DNA of 64,000 nucleotides from Desulfarculales bacterium UBA702 (GTDB lineage: Bacteria > Desulfobacterota > Syntrophobacteria > Syntrophobacterales > Syntrophobacteraceae). The notes beneath the pieces were generated by a model. That model worked only from the letters and a program-made list of their open reading frames with translations, was not told the origin of the DNA and searched no databases. The first letter of the stretch is position 1. The number at the start of each line of letters is the position of its first letter. The translations under genes were made by a program, and so were the position numbers. Of this stretch, positions 1-8,826 are shown piece after piece. The stretch covers positions 1-64,000 of the forward strand of contig DBMI01000028.1 of NCBI GenBank assembly GCA_002298165.1, read 5' to 3'.

Positions 1-18
1 CGCGGTCGGGAGACCGCG
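1..18. repeat. short perfect hairpin
   Basis: The first 18 bases form a perfect inverted repeat, CGCGGTC / GACCGCG around a GGGA loop. No T-run follows it on the + strand, and the sequence to its left is outside the window, so whether it is a terminator on the - strand cannot be judged. Confidence 0.4.
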
Positions 19-48
19 CCACAGCAGTGCTCTCTGTCCCCAATTTGA

Positions 49-107
49 TGTAGTCCAGGGCCTTGTGCCCGTCCAGCTTTTGGGGCGCCCACAAGGGCTG
101 GACTACA
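49..107. repeat. imperfect palindromic intergenic repeat (REP/MITE-like)
   Basis: The outer arms TGTAGTCCAG (49-58) and CTGGACTACA (98-107) are exact inverted repeats. Inside them TTGTG (63-67) pairs with CACAA (90-94), with small mismatches between, giving an imperfect stem of about 25 bp around a GC-rich centre. It lies just upstream of the first permease gene. I saw no second full copy in the window. The shape is that of a dispersed intergenic palindrome; a transcript hairpin or regulatory role is equally possible. Confidence 0.5.
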
Positions 108-168
108 ATTTTGAAATGGCGTGTTTCTTACGTGTTGTACAAACGCATCGAGAAAACGAGAAGCCCCA

Positions 169-1173
169 ATGACGGCATATCTCATAAGAAGACTGCTCCA
201 GATTATCCCGACGCTGCTGGGTATTACGCTCATCACATTCGTGATCATTCAGCTCGCACCTGGAAACCCCGCTATGCTTAAGCTGCAAATGGGAGCAGGC
301 GAGGCTCAACTTGGCGGAAAAGGCGGCATCTCCGAGCAGATAGTGCAGCAGACAAAAGAACTCTACGGCCTGGATAAGCCTCTTCCGATACAGTACCTGT
401 TATGGGTAAAGCGCGTTTTTACACTGGATTTCGGCACCTCCTACAAGGATCACCGAAACGTCTGGGACAAAATAGCGGAAAGGCTCCCGGTCACTATACA
501 GCTTGATCTAATTTCGATATTGCTGGTCTACATCATAGCGATTCCCGCCGGGGTGTATTCGTCAACTCACCCAGGATCGCTCACCGACCGCGCACTTACA
601 CTTGGGTTCTTCTTTCTCTATTCGCTTCCCAGCTTCTGGGTTGCCGTACTACTCATAATGCTGCTCGGAGGGGGTGATTTCTGGGACCTGCTTCCAGTCT
701 ACGGCATATCCTCGATAGGAAGCGAGACGCTTGGTTTTCTTCCATGGCTCGCTGACAGGGCATGGCACCTTGTCCTGCCGGTTTTTTGCCTCACTTATGG
801 CGGGCTTGCTTACCTTTCTCGGCTGACAAGGGCAGACATGCTCGAAGTCATCCGCGAAGACTACATTCGGACGGCCCGCGCCAAAGGTTTGAGCGAGCGG
901 GTCGTCATCTATAAACACGCATTCAGAAACGCGCTTCTCCCGATTGTTACACTCCTGGCTTTTCTGCTTCCATCAATGATAGGCGGAAGCGTTATCATAG
1001 AGAGCATTTTCACGATCCCCGGCATGGGGTTGTTGGGTTTCGAGGCGGTGCTGAGCCGCGATTATCCGGTAATAATGGCCATTACGACTATATCGGCGTT
1101 CCTGACCCTCATCGGGCTGCTCATATCCGATATCCTGTATGCGGCCCTCGATCCGAGGATTAAGCTCGAATAA
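169..1173 (+). CDS. ABC transporter permease, DppB/OppB family (YejB-like)
   Basis: Inner-membrane permease of a peptide-type ABC importer, 334 residues from the ATG at 169. An upstream in-frame start at 121 would add 16 non-hydrophobic residues, and the family N-terminus (a basic YLIRRLLQ segment leading into TM1) begins at 169. About six hydrophobic segments are visible. The cytoplasmic EAA loop that contacts the ATPase lies around residues 225-255 (RTARAKGLSERVV). An insertion with a Gly-rich GGKGG stretch after TM1 recalls the YejB branch. It is followed 33 bp downstream by its partner permease. No binding protein or ATPase gene is in view, so they must lie outside the window. The substrate, probably oligopeptide, is inferred from the family. 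Confidence 0.88.
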   Translation: MTAYLIRRLLQIIPTLLGITLITFVIIQLAPGNPAMLKLQMGAGEAQLGGKGGISEQIVQQTKELYGLDKPLPIQYLLWVKRVFTLDFGTSYKDHRNVWDKIAERLPVTIQLDLISILLVYIIAIPAGVYSSTHPGSLTDRALTLGFFFLYSLPSFWVAVLLIMLLGGGDFWDLLPVYGISSIGSETLGFLPWLADRAWHLVLPVFCLTYGGLAYLSRLTRADMLEVIREDYIRTARAKGLSERVVIYKHAFRNALLPIVTLLAFLLPSMIGGSVIIESIFTIPGMGLLGFEAVLSRDYPVIMAITTISAFLTLIGLLISDILYAALDPRIKLE

Positions 1174-1206
1174 TAGAATGCAAATTCAAGGAAACGTGGC
1201 TTTAAG

Positions 1207-2286
1207 ATGAGCGATCCAGCGAAACTCATAGACCTTGAAACGGTCGAAAACGAACTTCGGTTGAAGAGGGAAGTCCCCCCCACTTACTGGAAAATGGTCA
1301 GCTATTACTTCAGGAAGAACAAGCTGGCCGTAATGGGTTTTTGGATAACTATGTTCCTCTTCTTTGTCGCTATTTTTGCCCCTCTTCTGGCAAACGACCG
1401 GCCGATTGTTTTCTATTTTAATGGGTCTGTCCATTTTCCCCTGTTCTCGGGGACCGAGAAGGTAGGCGATTTCGTCTGGAAGGACCTCAAGAAGAAGCCG
1501 CCATTCATCTTTCAGCATATCACTGGAAAACAAGAGGCATACGCCATCTGGCCGCTTGTCCCATACTCGCCGACCGAATACAACCTCCTTGATTTTCTTT
1601 CGGCCCCCACGGCCACCCACTGGTTTGGGACTGATGACAACGGGCGCGATGTGTTGAGCCGAATGATACACGGCGCCAAGATATCACTATCGGTGGGCTT
1701 TGTTGCCGTGGGAATAGCGTTGGTCATCGGCATCTTACTCGGTGCGCTTGCCGGATATTTTGGTGGATGGCCCGACACGATAATAAGCCGCCTTATCGAG
1801 ATCATGCTTACAATTCCGACGTTTTTCCTGATCATTGCGATAATCGCTTTTCTCCCGCCAAACATCTACAATATAATGATAGTGATAGGGCTTACGGGAT
1901 GGACCGGTGTTGCCCGGTTCGTAAGGGCCGAGTTCCTGAAGCTCAAGCAATTGGACTTTATAACGGCTCTTCGAGCACTCGGAGCATCGCATCGCCGTAT
2001 AATTTTCCTGCACATGCTTCCCAACGCAATGGCTCCTGTTCTTGTTTCCGCGGTATTCGGAATTGCGGGTGCGATCCTCACGGAATCCAGTCTGAGTTTC
2101 CTTGGTTTCGGTGTGCCGCCGCCAACTCCAAGTTGGGGTGACATCTTGTCCCAGAGCCGTGACTATATTGAGTTTGCATGGTGGCTCACCGTTTTCCCCG
2201 GTCTTGCGATCTTTATGAGCATTACCGCATATAATCTCGTGGGGGAAGGCCTTCGCGACGCAATGGACCCGAAACTTTTCAGGTAA
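1207..2286 (+). CDS. ABC transporter permease, DppC/OppC family (YejE-like)
   Basis: Second permease of the same importer, 359 residues. It has an N-terminal cytoplasmic tail, then TM1 near residues 45-65. A long periplasmic insert at about 65-130 includes NDRPIVFYFNGSVHFP; this insert is characteristic of YejE rather than of the short OppC proteins. The binding-protein-dependent permease core follows, starting at WFGTDDNGRDVLSR. The EAA loop (ALRALGASHRRIIFLHMLP) lies near 250-270, and the conserved SFLGFGVPPPTPSWG motif near 300-315. It ends 8 bp before xseA, so the permease pair and the exonuclease genes may be co-transcribed. The exact substrate is not determined by the sequence. Confidence 0.88.
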   Translation: MSDPAKLIDLETVENELRLKREVPPTYWKMVSYYFRKNKLAVMGFWITMFLFFVAIFAPLLANDRPIVFYFNGSVHFPLFSGTEKVGDFVWKDLKKKPPFIFQHITGKQEAYAIWPLVPYSPTEYNLLDFLSAPTATHWFGTDDNGRDVLSRMIHGAKISLSVGFVAVGIALVIGILLGALAGYFGGWPDTIISRLIEIMLTIPTFFLIIAIIAFLPPNIYNIMIVIGLTGWTGVARFVRAEFLKLKQLDFITALRALGASHRRIIFLHMLPNAMAPVLVSAVFGIAGAILTESSLSFLGFGVPPPTPSWGDILSQSRDYIEFAWWLTVFPGLAIFMSITAYNLVGEGLRDAMDPKLFR

Positions 2287-2294
2287 ACTGCCGC

Positions 2295-3665
2295 ATGCTG
2301 ATGCCCCATCACGATGAAGAGAGCGGGATCCTCACAGTAACCAGGCTCAATCAGCAGATTAAAACATTGCTGGAGTCGCACTTCCCCTTCGTCTGGGTCC
2401 AGGGCGAGGTATCAAACTTCCGTGTCCCGTCTTCGGGACATTTTTATTTTACCCTCAAGGATGAACGCAGCCAGATCTCGGCGGTCTTTTTCCGTCAGCA
2501 GAACCGTTTCCTGCGCTTTTTGCCGCAGGCCGGAATGCAGGTGATCTGTCAGGCGCGTGTCGGCGTATATGAACCTAAGGGCGAGTACCAGGTAATTGTC
2601 GAAGTTATGGAGCCGGCCGGGGTCGGAGCACTCCAACTTGCGTTCGAGCAGCTCAAGAAAAAACTCGAAGCAGAGGGGCTGTTCGATCCATCGCGCAAAA
2701 AACCGCTTCCATTATGCCCCCAAAATGTCTGCATAGTAACTTCCAGGACCGGCGCGGCGATTCGCGACATTCTCAAAATTTTCCAGCGAAGTCCATACCC
2801 GGTTTCCGCTACGATCCTTCCCGTTGCCGTTCAAGGCCCCGATGCGCGCTTCGAAATAACCGCGGCAATTGAGGCCGCGAATACTCTTGCACGGGATCAT
2901 GAATGGGACTTGTTAATACTGAGCCGGGGAGGGGGCAGCATTGAAGACCTGTGGCCCTTTAATGAAGAGATGGTTGCAAGGGCGATTGCCGCTTCTTCTG
3001 TTCCCACTATCTCGGCGGTTGGGCATGAAATCGATTTTACGATAAGCGATCTTGCGGCGGACCTTCGCATGCCGACCCCGAGCGCCGCCGCCCAATGGGT
3101 CGTGGGATGTCTCGAAAAATTCCACCGCGACCTTCATGGCTGCCGTGACCGCATGGTCCATGTTGTAAGGCAAAGAGCAGATACTTTAAACCTGAAGCTG
3201 AAGTTTCTCGAAGCAAGGATTACTCACCCGCAAAGGCGCCTTGAAAACCTTAGACTTCTGCTTGATGACAGGATTGTACGCATCGAGCGGTCGATTAAGC
3301 GACGGATTGAAAAATGCTCAACCCTCTGCGCTCATCTTCGCGACCGGTTGCTCTATCTCAATCCCGATGCACTGATCCAGAGGCGTCGCGCTGAATTGAA
3401 CCGGGAATGCAAAGAATTGATGCTTCAGCAGCAAAGAATTCTGGACGGCTGCCGTTTGGCTTTCGAACAGGCGTTATCAAGACTTGAAGTACTCAGCCCG
3501 CTCAGCGTGCTAAAGCGCGGGTACTCGATTACGTACAGTGCGCCGGGACGGAAAGTGGTAAGGAAATTCAGCCAGGTCTCGCCTGGGGAAAAGGTTACAA
3601 TTCGCCTGGCCGAGGGTCGGCTGGAGTGCGGCGTTGATAGTTCGCATGGCGATGATGAAAGGTGA
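2295..3665 (+). CDS. xseA: exodeoxyribonuclease VII large subunit
   Basis: Large catalytic subunit of exonuclease VII, which degrades single-stranded DNA from both ends to short oligonucleotides in the cytoplasm; 456 residues, normal for the family. An N-terminal OB-fold (about residues 8-105, with VWVQGEVSNFRVPSSGHFYF) is followed by the catalytic domain with the conserved LSRGGGSIEDLWPFNEE and AVGHEIDFTISDLAADLR motifs (about 210-260). Next comes a long helical region rich in Arg and Glu, then a C-terminal beta segment (VLKRGYSI). The ATG at 2295 is used; a second ATG two codons later is possible. The 3' end runs up to and overlaps the probable upstream starts of xseB, the usual pairing. 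Confidence 0.95.
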   Translation: MLMPHHDEESGILTVTRLNQQIKTLLESHFPFVWVQGEVSNFRVPSSGHFYFTLKDERSQISAVFFRQQNRFLRFLPQAGMQVICQARVGVYEPKGEYQVIVEVMEPAGVGALQLAFEQLKKKLEAEGLFDPSRKKPLPLCPQNVCIVTSRTGAAIRDILKIFQRSPYPVSATILPVAVQGPDARFEITAAIEAANTLARDHEWDLLILSRGGGSIEDLWPFNEEMVARAIAASSVPTISAVGHEIDFTISDLAADLRMPTPSAAAQWVVGCLEKFHRDLHGCRDRMVHVVRQRADTLNLKLKFLEARITHPQRRLENLRLLLDDRIVRIERSIKRRIEKCSTLCAHLRDRLLYLNPDALIQRRRAELNRECKELMLQQQRILDGCRLAFEQALSRLEVLSPLSVLKRGYSITYSAPGRKVVRKFSQVSPGEKVTIRLAEGRLECGVDSSHGDDER

Positions 3666-3669
3666 TTCG

Positions 3670-3921
3670 GTGGCAAAGAAGAAAAGCGATCAGTTCGAAG
3701 ATGCCTTAAAGAAGCTTCAGGAGATCGTGGAAAAGCTCGAAAAAGGCGATCTTCCGCTCGAAGAGGCAATGGAGTGTTTTTCCGATGGAATGAAGCTTGC
3801 CCATTTCTGCCACAAAAAACTCGAGGAGGCGGAGAGCAAGGTTCGCATGCTTGTCAAGGATCAGCAGGGAGGGTGGTTATCAGCTCCTTTCGAGTCCCCG
3901 GGAGGAGGGGACTCGGAGTAA
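3670..3921 (+). CDS. xseB: exodeoxyribonuclease VII small subunit
   Basis: Small subunit of exonuclease VII, 83 residues from the GTG at 3670. In-frame ATG codons at 3634, 3646, 3655 and 3658 lie inside xseA and would add up to 12 residues. The family begins close to the FEDALKKLQEIVEKLEKGD motif, so the GTG start fits best. The characteristic pattern LPLEEAMECFSDGMKLAHFCHKK.L..AE.KV follows, predicted to be a helical hairpin that binds XseA. The C-terminal 20 residues (Gly/Pro/Ser-rich) go beyond the core family domain. Confidence 0.9.
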   Translation: MAKKKSDQFEDALKKLQEIVEKLEKGDLPLEEAMECFSDGMKLAHFCHKKLEEAESKVRMLVKDQQGGWLSAPFESPGGGDSE

Positions 3922-4144
3922 TCACGGGACAATCATTTGAGTAGAAATTTCCTTTCTTCGTGGTAGTATAGCGCCCCTGAACGGGTCTGCCTTGGTAGAG
4001 CGGGATGAACTAAAAGTTAAAGCACTTATTCTATTGATTTCAGTCTAATTTTGTTTCTAGTTGCCACAGGGGTGGATCGACCGTTATGGTTGTTCGGAGA
4101 AATCCGCATCCTCAGGCTAATTCTCTTTGATAGGACAGGCGCTT

Positions 4145-5041
4145 ATGCCAGAGTTCAATCTGAAATCCTATTTAGCAGAGCGGAAGCAGTTGATTGACGC
4201 AGCTCTGGAAAAGATTTTTCCCGTACCTGCTGGGCTTCAAAAGCAGGTTGTGGAGGCTTCGCGCTACAGTCTTTTTGCAGGCGGCAAGAGATTAAGGCCG
4301 ATTCTGTGTCTTGCCGCCGCGGATGTTGCGGGTGGAACGCTCGATCCCGTAATTCCGGCCGCATGTGCGCTTGAGATGGTCCATACTTATTCCCTTATTC
4401 ATGACGATCTGCCGGCGATGGACAATGATGATTTCCGTCGCGGTGTGCCCACGAACCATAAAGTTTACGGAGAAGCAATTGCAGTTCTGGCCGGAGATGC
4501 ACTGCTGACCGAAGCATTCGAATTCCTTGCCGCCAGCGCCGACGATGGTGTCCCGGCCAAAAAAGTCGTCGATGTCATCCGTATCATGGTCAAAGCGTCA
4601 GGATACAGGGGAATGATTGGCGGCCAGGTCATCGACCTCGAATGTGAAAACCGCAAAGTCGATCTCGCAACAGTCGAGTACATGCACATCCATAAAACAG
4701 GCGCGCTGCTCTCTGCTTCGCTCGAAATCGGTGCGATCCTTGGAGGCGGTGATTCCGTGCTTATAACTTCCATGAGAAACTTCGGCCATCACTTCGGTTT
4801 GGCTTTCCAGATAACCGACGACTTGCTCGATGTTGAAGGAGATGCCGCGGTAATGGGCAAAAAGCCGGGATCGGATGCTGCAAAAAACAAAATGACATAC
4901 CCGGCCCTGCTCGGTTTAGCCCAGTCGAAGGAAGCCGCTCGCGAGCACGTCAATCAGGCACTGCTTGCTCTTGCCTCTTTCGGGGAAGCGGCTGAACCTT
5001 TGCGGGCAATCGCTCAGTATCTTTTGGTTCGGAAGGCCTGA
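4145..5041 (+). CDS. ispA: geranyl/farnesyl diphosphate synthase (polyprenyl synthetase)
   Basis: Short-chain trans-prenyl diphosphate synthase that condenses isopentenyl with allylic diphosphates to give FPP or GGPP, 298 residues. The first Asp-rich motif is DDLPAMDND (near residue 84) with the following RRG; the second is DDLLDVEGD (near 225). GGKRLRP near residue 45 is also typical. The ATG at 4145 is preceded by AGGACAGG at suitable distance; a TTG at 4127 without a better RBS would add six residues. Placed between xseB and dxs, it belongs to the conserved xseAB-ispA-dxs group, so precursor and chain elongation enzymes are expressed together. The product chain length (C15 or C20) cannot be fixed from sequence by eye. 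Confidence 0.93.
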   Translation: MPEFNLKSYLAERKQLIDAALEKIFPVPAGLQKQVVEASRYSLFAGGKRLRPILCLAAADVAGGTLDPVIPAACALEMVHTYSLIHDDLPAMDNDDFRRGVPTNHKVYGEAIAVLAGDALLTEAFEFLAASADDGVPAKKVVDVIRIMVKASGYRGMIGGQVIDLECENRKVDLATVEYMHIHKTGALLSASLEIGAILGGGDSVLITSMRNFGHHFGLAFQITDDLLDVEGDAAVMGKKPGSDAAKNKMTYPALLGLAQSKEAAREHVNQALLALASFGEAAEPLRAIAQYLLVRKA

Positions 5042-5123
5042 AGATGCAAAAATCATTGACTTGGACGCAGATTTTTCATTTATTAGCGAGGGGCAGAAGT
5101 AAAGGTAAGTCAGGAGGAGAGGG

Positions 5124-7067
5124 TTGAAATCTAAAAAAGAGGCTAAGGGAAAGGGTCTGCTTTCCCAGATAGAGTCCCCTTGCCAAGTCAGGCTCCTGTC
5201 ACAAGAGCAACTCCTGGAGCTGGCTCAGGAAATTCGGGAACGCATAATCGAGGTCGTCTCGAAAAATGGCGGACATCTCGCGCCTAACCTTGGAGTTGTT
5301 GAACTATCCATTGCCTTGCACTATGTTTTTGACGCTGCGCACGACCGAATTATATGGGATGTAGGTCACCAGGCCTATGCTCATAAACTCCTAACCGGCA
5401 GGCAATCCCAATTTGATACCCTCCGCCAGTTCGGCGGCATCAGCGGCTTTCCTAAACGCAACGAAAGCCGATATGACGCATTTAATACCGGCCATTCCGG
5501 CACATCCATATCCGCTGCACTGGGGATGACGGTTGCACAGAATCTTAAGCACAGCAACGCCCGTGCTATTGCCGTAATTGGTGACGGCAGCATGACGGGC
5601 GGTATGGCTTTCGAGGCCATGAACCATGCTGGGGATTTGGCGAAAAATCTGATAATCGTCTTGAACGACAACGAAATGTCGATCTCGCCAAACGTTGGCG
5701 CACTCTCGTCGTATCTTAGCAGGAAGCTCTCCGGGAAGACGCTCATGTATGTTAAGCGGGAGACCGAGAACTTCCTCAAATCGATGCACGGCGTGGGCAG
5801 CAACCTGCTTCAGGTACTGCGGCGCAGCGTGGATTCACTCATCAGCTTCTTCACACCCGGAATGCTTTTCCAGGCACTTGAAATTCATTACATCGGCCCT
5901 ATTAATGGCCACAGAATAGACAAGGTAATTGATGCGCTCCAGACGGCCCGAGAAGTGGACGGACCCGTCCTGATCCACGTGCTGACGCGCAAAGGCCTTG
6001 GCTATGAACCCGCCGAGAAAGACCCGACCAGTTTTCACGGAGTTGGGCCTTTTGATCCTTCGACCGGCAAGGGCAGCAACGGTGGAGGCCGGATTTCGTA
6101 CACAAAGGTCTTCGGCATGGCGATGAAGAAACTCGCCGACGCAGACCCAAAAATCGTCGGAATCACGGCTGCGATGCTTCAGGGAACCGGCCTGGACTGC
6201 TTTGCGGAAAAGTATCCCGATCGTTTCTTTGACGTGGGCATTGCCGAACAACACGCGGTGACCTTTGCGGCCGGGCTTGCAGCAGAAGGCTTCAAACCTG
6301 TTGTTGCGGTATACTCGACCTTTTTACAGCGTGCTTATGACCAGGTTTTGCATGATGTTTGCCTTCAGAACCTGCCGGTTACATTTGCGATGGACCGCGG
6401 TGGCGTAGTTGGAGAAGACGGCCCCACTCATCACGGGCTGTTTGATATGTCCTTCCTGCGCTGTATTCCAAACATGGTGCTGATGGCCCCTAAAGATGAA
6501 AATGAACTTCAGCACATGCTAAAGACCGCGATAGACCACAACGGCCCCGCTGCGGTGCGATACCCGAGGGGTAATGGTATCGGGGTAAAACTGGACCAAG
6601 AGCTGCAAGTTCTGCCTATAGGAAAAGGCGAAGTCGTGCGTGAAGGAAAGGACGTGCTGATAGTTGCAATCGGTTCGACTGTCCAGAGCGCAATTGAGGC
6701 ATCTGAAAAACTCGAGCAGGACGGCATAAGTGCCGCGGTCATAAACGCCAGATTTGTAAAGCCGCTTGATTCAGAACTGATCCTCTCCTGGGGTCGGAAA
6801 ACCGGCATGGTCATTACAGTGGAAGAAAACGCGCTGCAGGGAGGTTTTGGCAGTGCGGTGCTCGAAGCCTTCCAGGAAGAGGGATTCGTACCCAAGTCGT
6901 TCATCCGTCTGGGTGTTACGGATGAATTCGTCCCTCACGGTGAGCAGGCTCTCCTTAGAAATCTTTGCGGAATCGACAGCGAAGCAATCGAAAAAGCCGC
7001 ACAGCGGATGATCGAATCCCGCCATGGCAAAGTCCTTCACGCGATTGGACAAACTGGTCGTAGATAA
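5124..7067 (+). CDS. dxs: 1-deoxy-D-xylulose-5-phosphate synthase
   Basis: Thiamine-diphosphate enzyme joining pyruvate and glyceraldehyde 3-phosphate to DXP, the entry step of the MEP isoprenoid pathway; 647 residues, full length. The TPP/Mg motif GDGSMTGGMAFEAMNHAG lies near residue 153, followed by VLNDNEMSI. The transketolase pyrimidine-binding domain starts near 320 (YTKVFG), with the DVGIAEQHAVTFAAGLA motif near 370. The C-terminal transketolase domain is at about 510-640. The start is a TTG at 5124, chosen because AGGAGGAGAGGG sits immediately upstream and no ATG precedes the conserved LLSQIESP region. The last 44 bases overlap tlyA. Confidence 0.95.
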   Translation: MKSKKEAKGKGLLSQIESPCQVRLLSQEQLLELAQEIRERIIEVVSKNGGHLAPNLGVVELSIALHYVFDAAHDRIIWDVGHQAYAHKLLTGRQSQFDTLRQFGGISGFPKRNESRYDAFNTGHSGTSISAALGMTVAQNLKHSNARAIAVIGDGSMTGGMAFEAMNHAGDLAKNLIIVLNDNEMSISPNVGALSSYLSRKLSGKTLMYVKRETENFLKSMHGVGSNLLQVLRRSVDSLISFFTPGMLFQALEIHYIGPINGHRIDKVIDALQTAREVDGPVLIHVLTRKGLGYEPAEKDPTSFHGVGPFDPSTGKGSNGGGRISYTKVFGMAMKKLADADPKIVGITAAMLQGTGLDCFAEKYPDRFFDVGIAEQHAVTFAAGLAAEGFKPVVAVYSTFLQRAYDQVLHDVCLQNLPVTFAMDRGGVVGEDGPTHHGLFDMSFLRCIPNMVLMAPKDENELQHMLKTAIDHNGPAAVRYPRGNGIGVKLDQELQVLPIGKGEVVREGKDVLIVAIGSTVQSAIEASEKLEQDGISAAVINARFVKPLDSELILSWGRKTGMVITVEENALQGGFGSAVLEAFQEEGFVPKSFIRLGVTDEFVPHGEQALLRNLCGIDSEAIEKAAQRMIESRHGKVLHAIGQTGRR

Positions 7068-7776
7068 AGGTTTGGCTCCAACTCGCGAACGAGCACAGGC
7101 TCTTATCCTCGCCGCTAAAGTCCAGGTTGACGGGCGCATTTTGACCAAAGCCGGCCAAAAGGTACCCGAAAGCGCTCAGGTGCGCGTTATCGAAGAAGCC
7201 ATTCCGTATGTCAGCAGGGGAGGGCTCAAGCTCGAGCACGCTATCCGGACATTCGCCATCGATGTTACGGGGCGCGTAGCAATTGACGTGGGGGCCTCCA
7301 CCGGTGGATTCACCGATTGTCTGCTTTCATTCGGCGCCACCCGCGTTTATGCCGTGGATGTCGGATACGGTCAGCTTGCTCTAAAGCTGAGAAACGACCC
7401 AAGGGTAGTGGTGCTGGAGAGAGAAAACATCCGTTACATGCCGGCAGAACGTATCCCTGAGGGTGTTCAGATCGCCACCGTAGATGCCTCATTCATTTCG
7501 CTCAAGCTTGTGATTCCCGCCATGATTAAATTTCTCGACGCAGAGGCTCTCCTTGTGTGTCTTATCAAGCCCCAGTTCGAAGCCGGGCGCGAAGAGGCAT
7601 CCAAGGGAGCGGGGGTAATCCGCGATCCCCTGGTTCACGAACGGGTATGCAACTCCATAGCGGATTTCACCAGAGATCAGGGCTTCGAGGTTATCGGCGT
7701 TATACCCTCTCCCATCTTCGGGCCGAAGGGAAATAAGGAATTCCTGATGGCAGCCCTCTACACCGCGCCCAAATGA
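7024..7776 (+). CDS. tlyA: TlyA family 2'-O-ribose rRNA methyltransferase
   Basis: 250-residue protein with an N-terminal S4 RNA-binding domain (about residues 5-65, RLDKLVVDKGLAPTRERAQ) and an FtsJ-like Rossmann methyltransferase domain. The SAM-binding motif is AIDVGASTGGFTDCLLS (near residue 85), followed by YAVDVGYGQLA and later ATVDASFISLKL. Characterised TlyA proteins 2'-O-methylate cytidines in 16S and sometimes 23S rRNA; the older name hemolysin A is misleading. The start lies inside dxs (44 bp overlap) and the stop overlaps the rlmH start by 4 bp (ATGA), so translation of the three genes is probably coupled. Confidence 0.92.
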   Translation: MAKSFTRLDKLVVDKGLAPTRERAQALILAAKVQVDGRILTKAGQKVPESAQVRVIEEAIPYVSRGGLKLEHAIRTFAIDVTGRVAIDVGASTGGFTDCLLSFGATRVYAVDVGYGQLALKLRNDPRVVVLERENIRYMPAERIPEGVQIATVDASFISLKLVIPAMIKFLDAEALLVCLIKPQFEAGREEASKGAGVIRDPLVHERVCNSIADFTRDQGFEVIGVIPSPIFGPKGNKEFLMAALYTAPK

Positions 7777-8252
7777 AATATCCGCTGAGAATTCATCTGG
7801 TATTTGTCGGAAAAACCGGCTTTGGCGACATAGAATCGGCAATTAGCCGCTATACCGAGCGCTTGGGCCGCTATTGCACCACGCAAATCCACTATGTGAA
7901 AGCCGAAAAGCTGAGTGCGGGGTTAAGCGAGAATATTGTCAAATCGCGTGAGGGGGAGCGCATCGCAAAGCTTGTAAAGGGCGGGCACTTTGCCGTGCTT
8001 GACCAGGGTGGCCGTGAGATGGATTCAACCGGGCTGGCCGGTTTCATTACCAAGATCATGGACTCAGGCAATTCTGATTTCTGGCTGGCTCTCGGCGGTC
8101 CTGTCGGAATATCGCCGGATCTGGTTAAAAGGGCCGATAGCGTGATCTCGCTTTCCAGGATGACGTTAGCCCACGATCTGGCTCGCCTGGTGCTTGTCGA
8201 GCAGCTTTACCGCGCCTTTACGATACTCGGAGGTGAGCCTTACCACAAATAG
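7773..8252 (+). CDS. rlmH: 23S rRNA (pseudouridine1915-N3)-methyltransferase
   Basis: SPOUT-class methyltransferase that methylates N3 of pseudouridine 1915 in helix 69 of 23S rRNA on the assembled ribosome; 159 residues, the usual size. Family motifs present are the FWLALGGPVGISPDL loop that forms the trefoil-knot SAM site and the strongly conserved C-terminal SRMTLAHDLARLVLVEQLYRA...GEPYHK. It starts within tlyA (ATGA overlap) and is the last gene of this + strand operon; the next gene is convergent. The 132 bp between them show no clear stem-loop with a T-run. Confidence 0.95.
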   Translation: MKYPLRIHLVFVGKTGFGDIESAISRYTERLGRYCTTQIHYVKAEKLSAGLSENIVKSREGERIAKLVKGGHFAVLDQGGREMDSTGLAGFITKIMDSGNSDFWLALGGPVGISPDLVKRADSVISLSRMTLAHDLARLVLVEQLYRAFTILGGEPYHK

Positions 8253-8384
8253 GCTATTTGACGCCTCCACCAATCGCACACTTGAAATCCAGTTACGACC
8301 GATGCAAAAATTGTGGGACACTCGTTTGAGGCGTTCCTCCCCGATCAGGCAAGCAGGCCACAGAGATGCCCCACGATTACCCGG

Positions 8385-8603
8385 TTAGACTGCCACTACT
8401 TCGGTAACTTCGGGTACTTCCTGTTTTACGATCCGCTCGATCCCAGACTTCAGGGTCATCTGGCTCATCGGGCAACCGTGGCACGCACCCGTAAGGCGGA
8501 CCTTTACCACTGTCCCCTCTACTGCTATTAGTTCCACGCTTCCGCCGTCTTTTTCGAGCATAGGCCTTATTTTGGCAAGCGCCGCCTCTACTTTTTCGCG
8601 CAT
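8385..8603 (-). CDS. NifU C-terminal domain (Nfu-type) Fe-S scaffold
   Basis: 72-residue stand-alone NifU-like domain. The CxxC pair (CHGCP) binds an Fe-S cluster for delivery to target proteins; the surrounding pattern LEKDGGSVELI...VKVRLTGACHGCPMSQMTLK is the full family signature. The ATG at 8603 is preceded by AAGGAGAG at good distance; an upstream in-frame start at 8645 would add 14 unconserved residues. It is a monocistronic gene convergent with rlmH and divergent from hpt. It may act with the cysteine desulfurase at 38270 in cluster assembly, an inference from family only. Confidence 0.92.
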   Translation of the reverse strand: MREKVEAALAKIRPMLEKDGGSVELIAVEGTVVKVRLTGACHGCPMSQMTLKSGIERIVKQEVPEVTEVVAV

Positions 8604-8745
8604 TTTAACTCTCCTTAGGAATTGGAATTGGTAATTTTCGCTCAAAATAGCAATACGGATGGAAAAGAAAAAGCAAAATTCGGCACTCCTCTCATTTTGC
8701 TCTATTCGACAAGCGGCTTTAAGGGCTGCGTGATTGGGAATCGAA

Positions 8746-8774
8746 TTGAAATTTTGGATCTCTTTAAGTACAAT
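8746..8774 (+). promoter_or_regulatory. sigma-70-type promoter upstream of hpt
   Basis: TTGAAA at 8746-8751 and TACAAT at 8769-8774 are separated by exactly 17 bp. Transcription would begin near 8781, about 45 bases before the hpt ATG. The match to consensus is 5/6 in both boxes. Confidence 0.6.
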
Positions 8775-8826
8775 GTCCTAAAATTCTCGACTATTTACGC
8801 TGCGCAGAACCTTGACTGGAGCGAAT

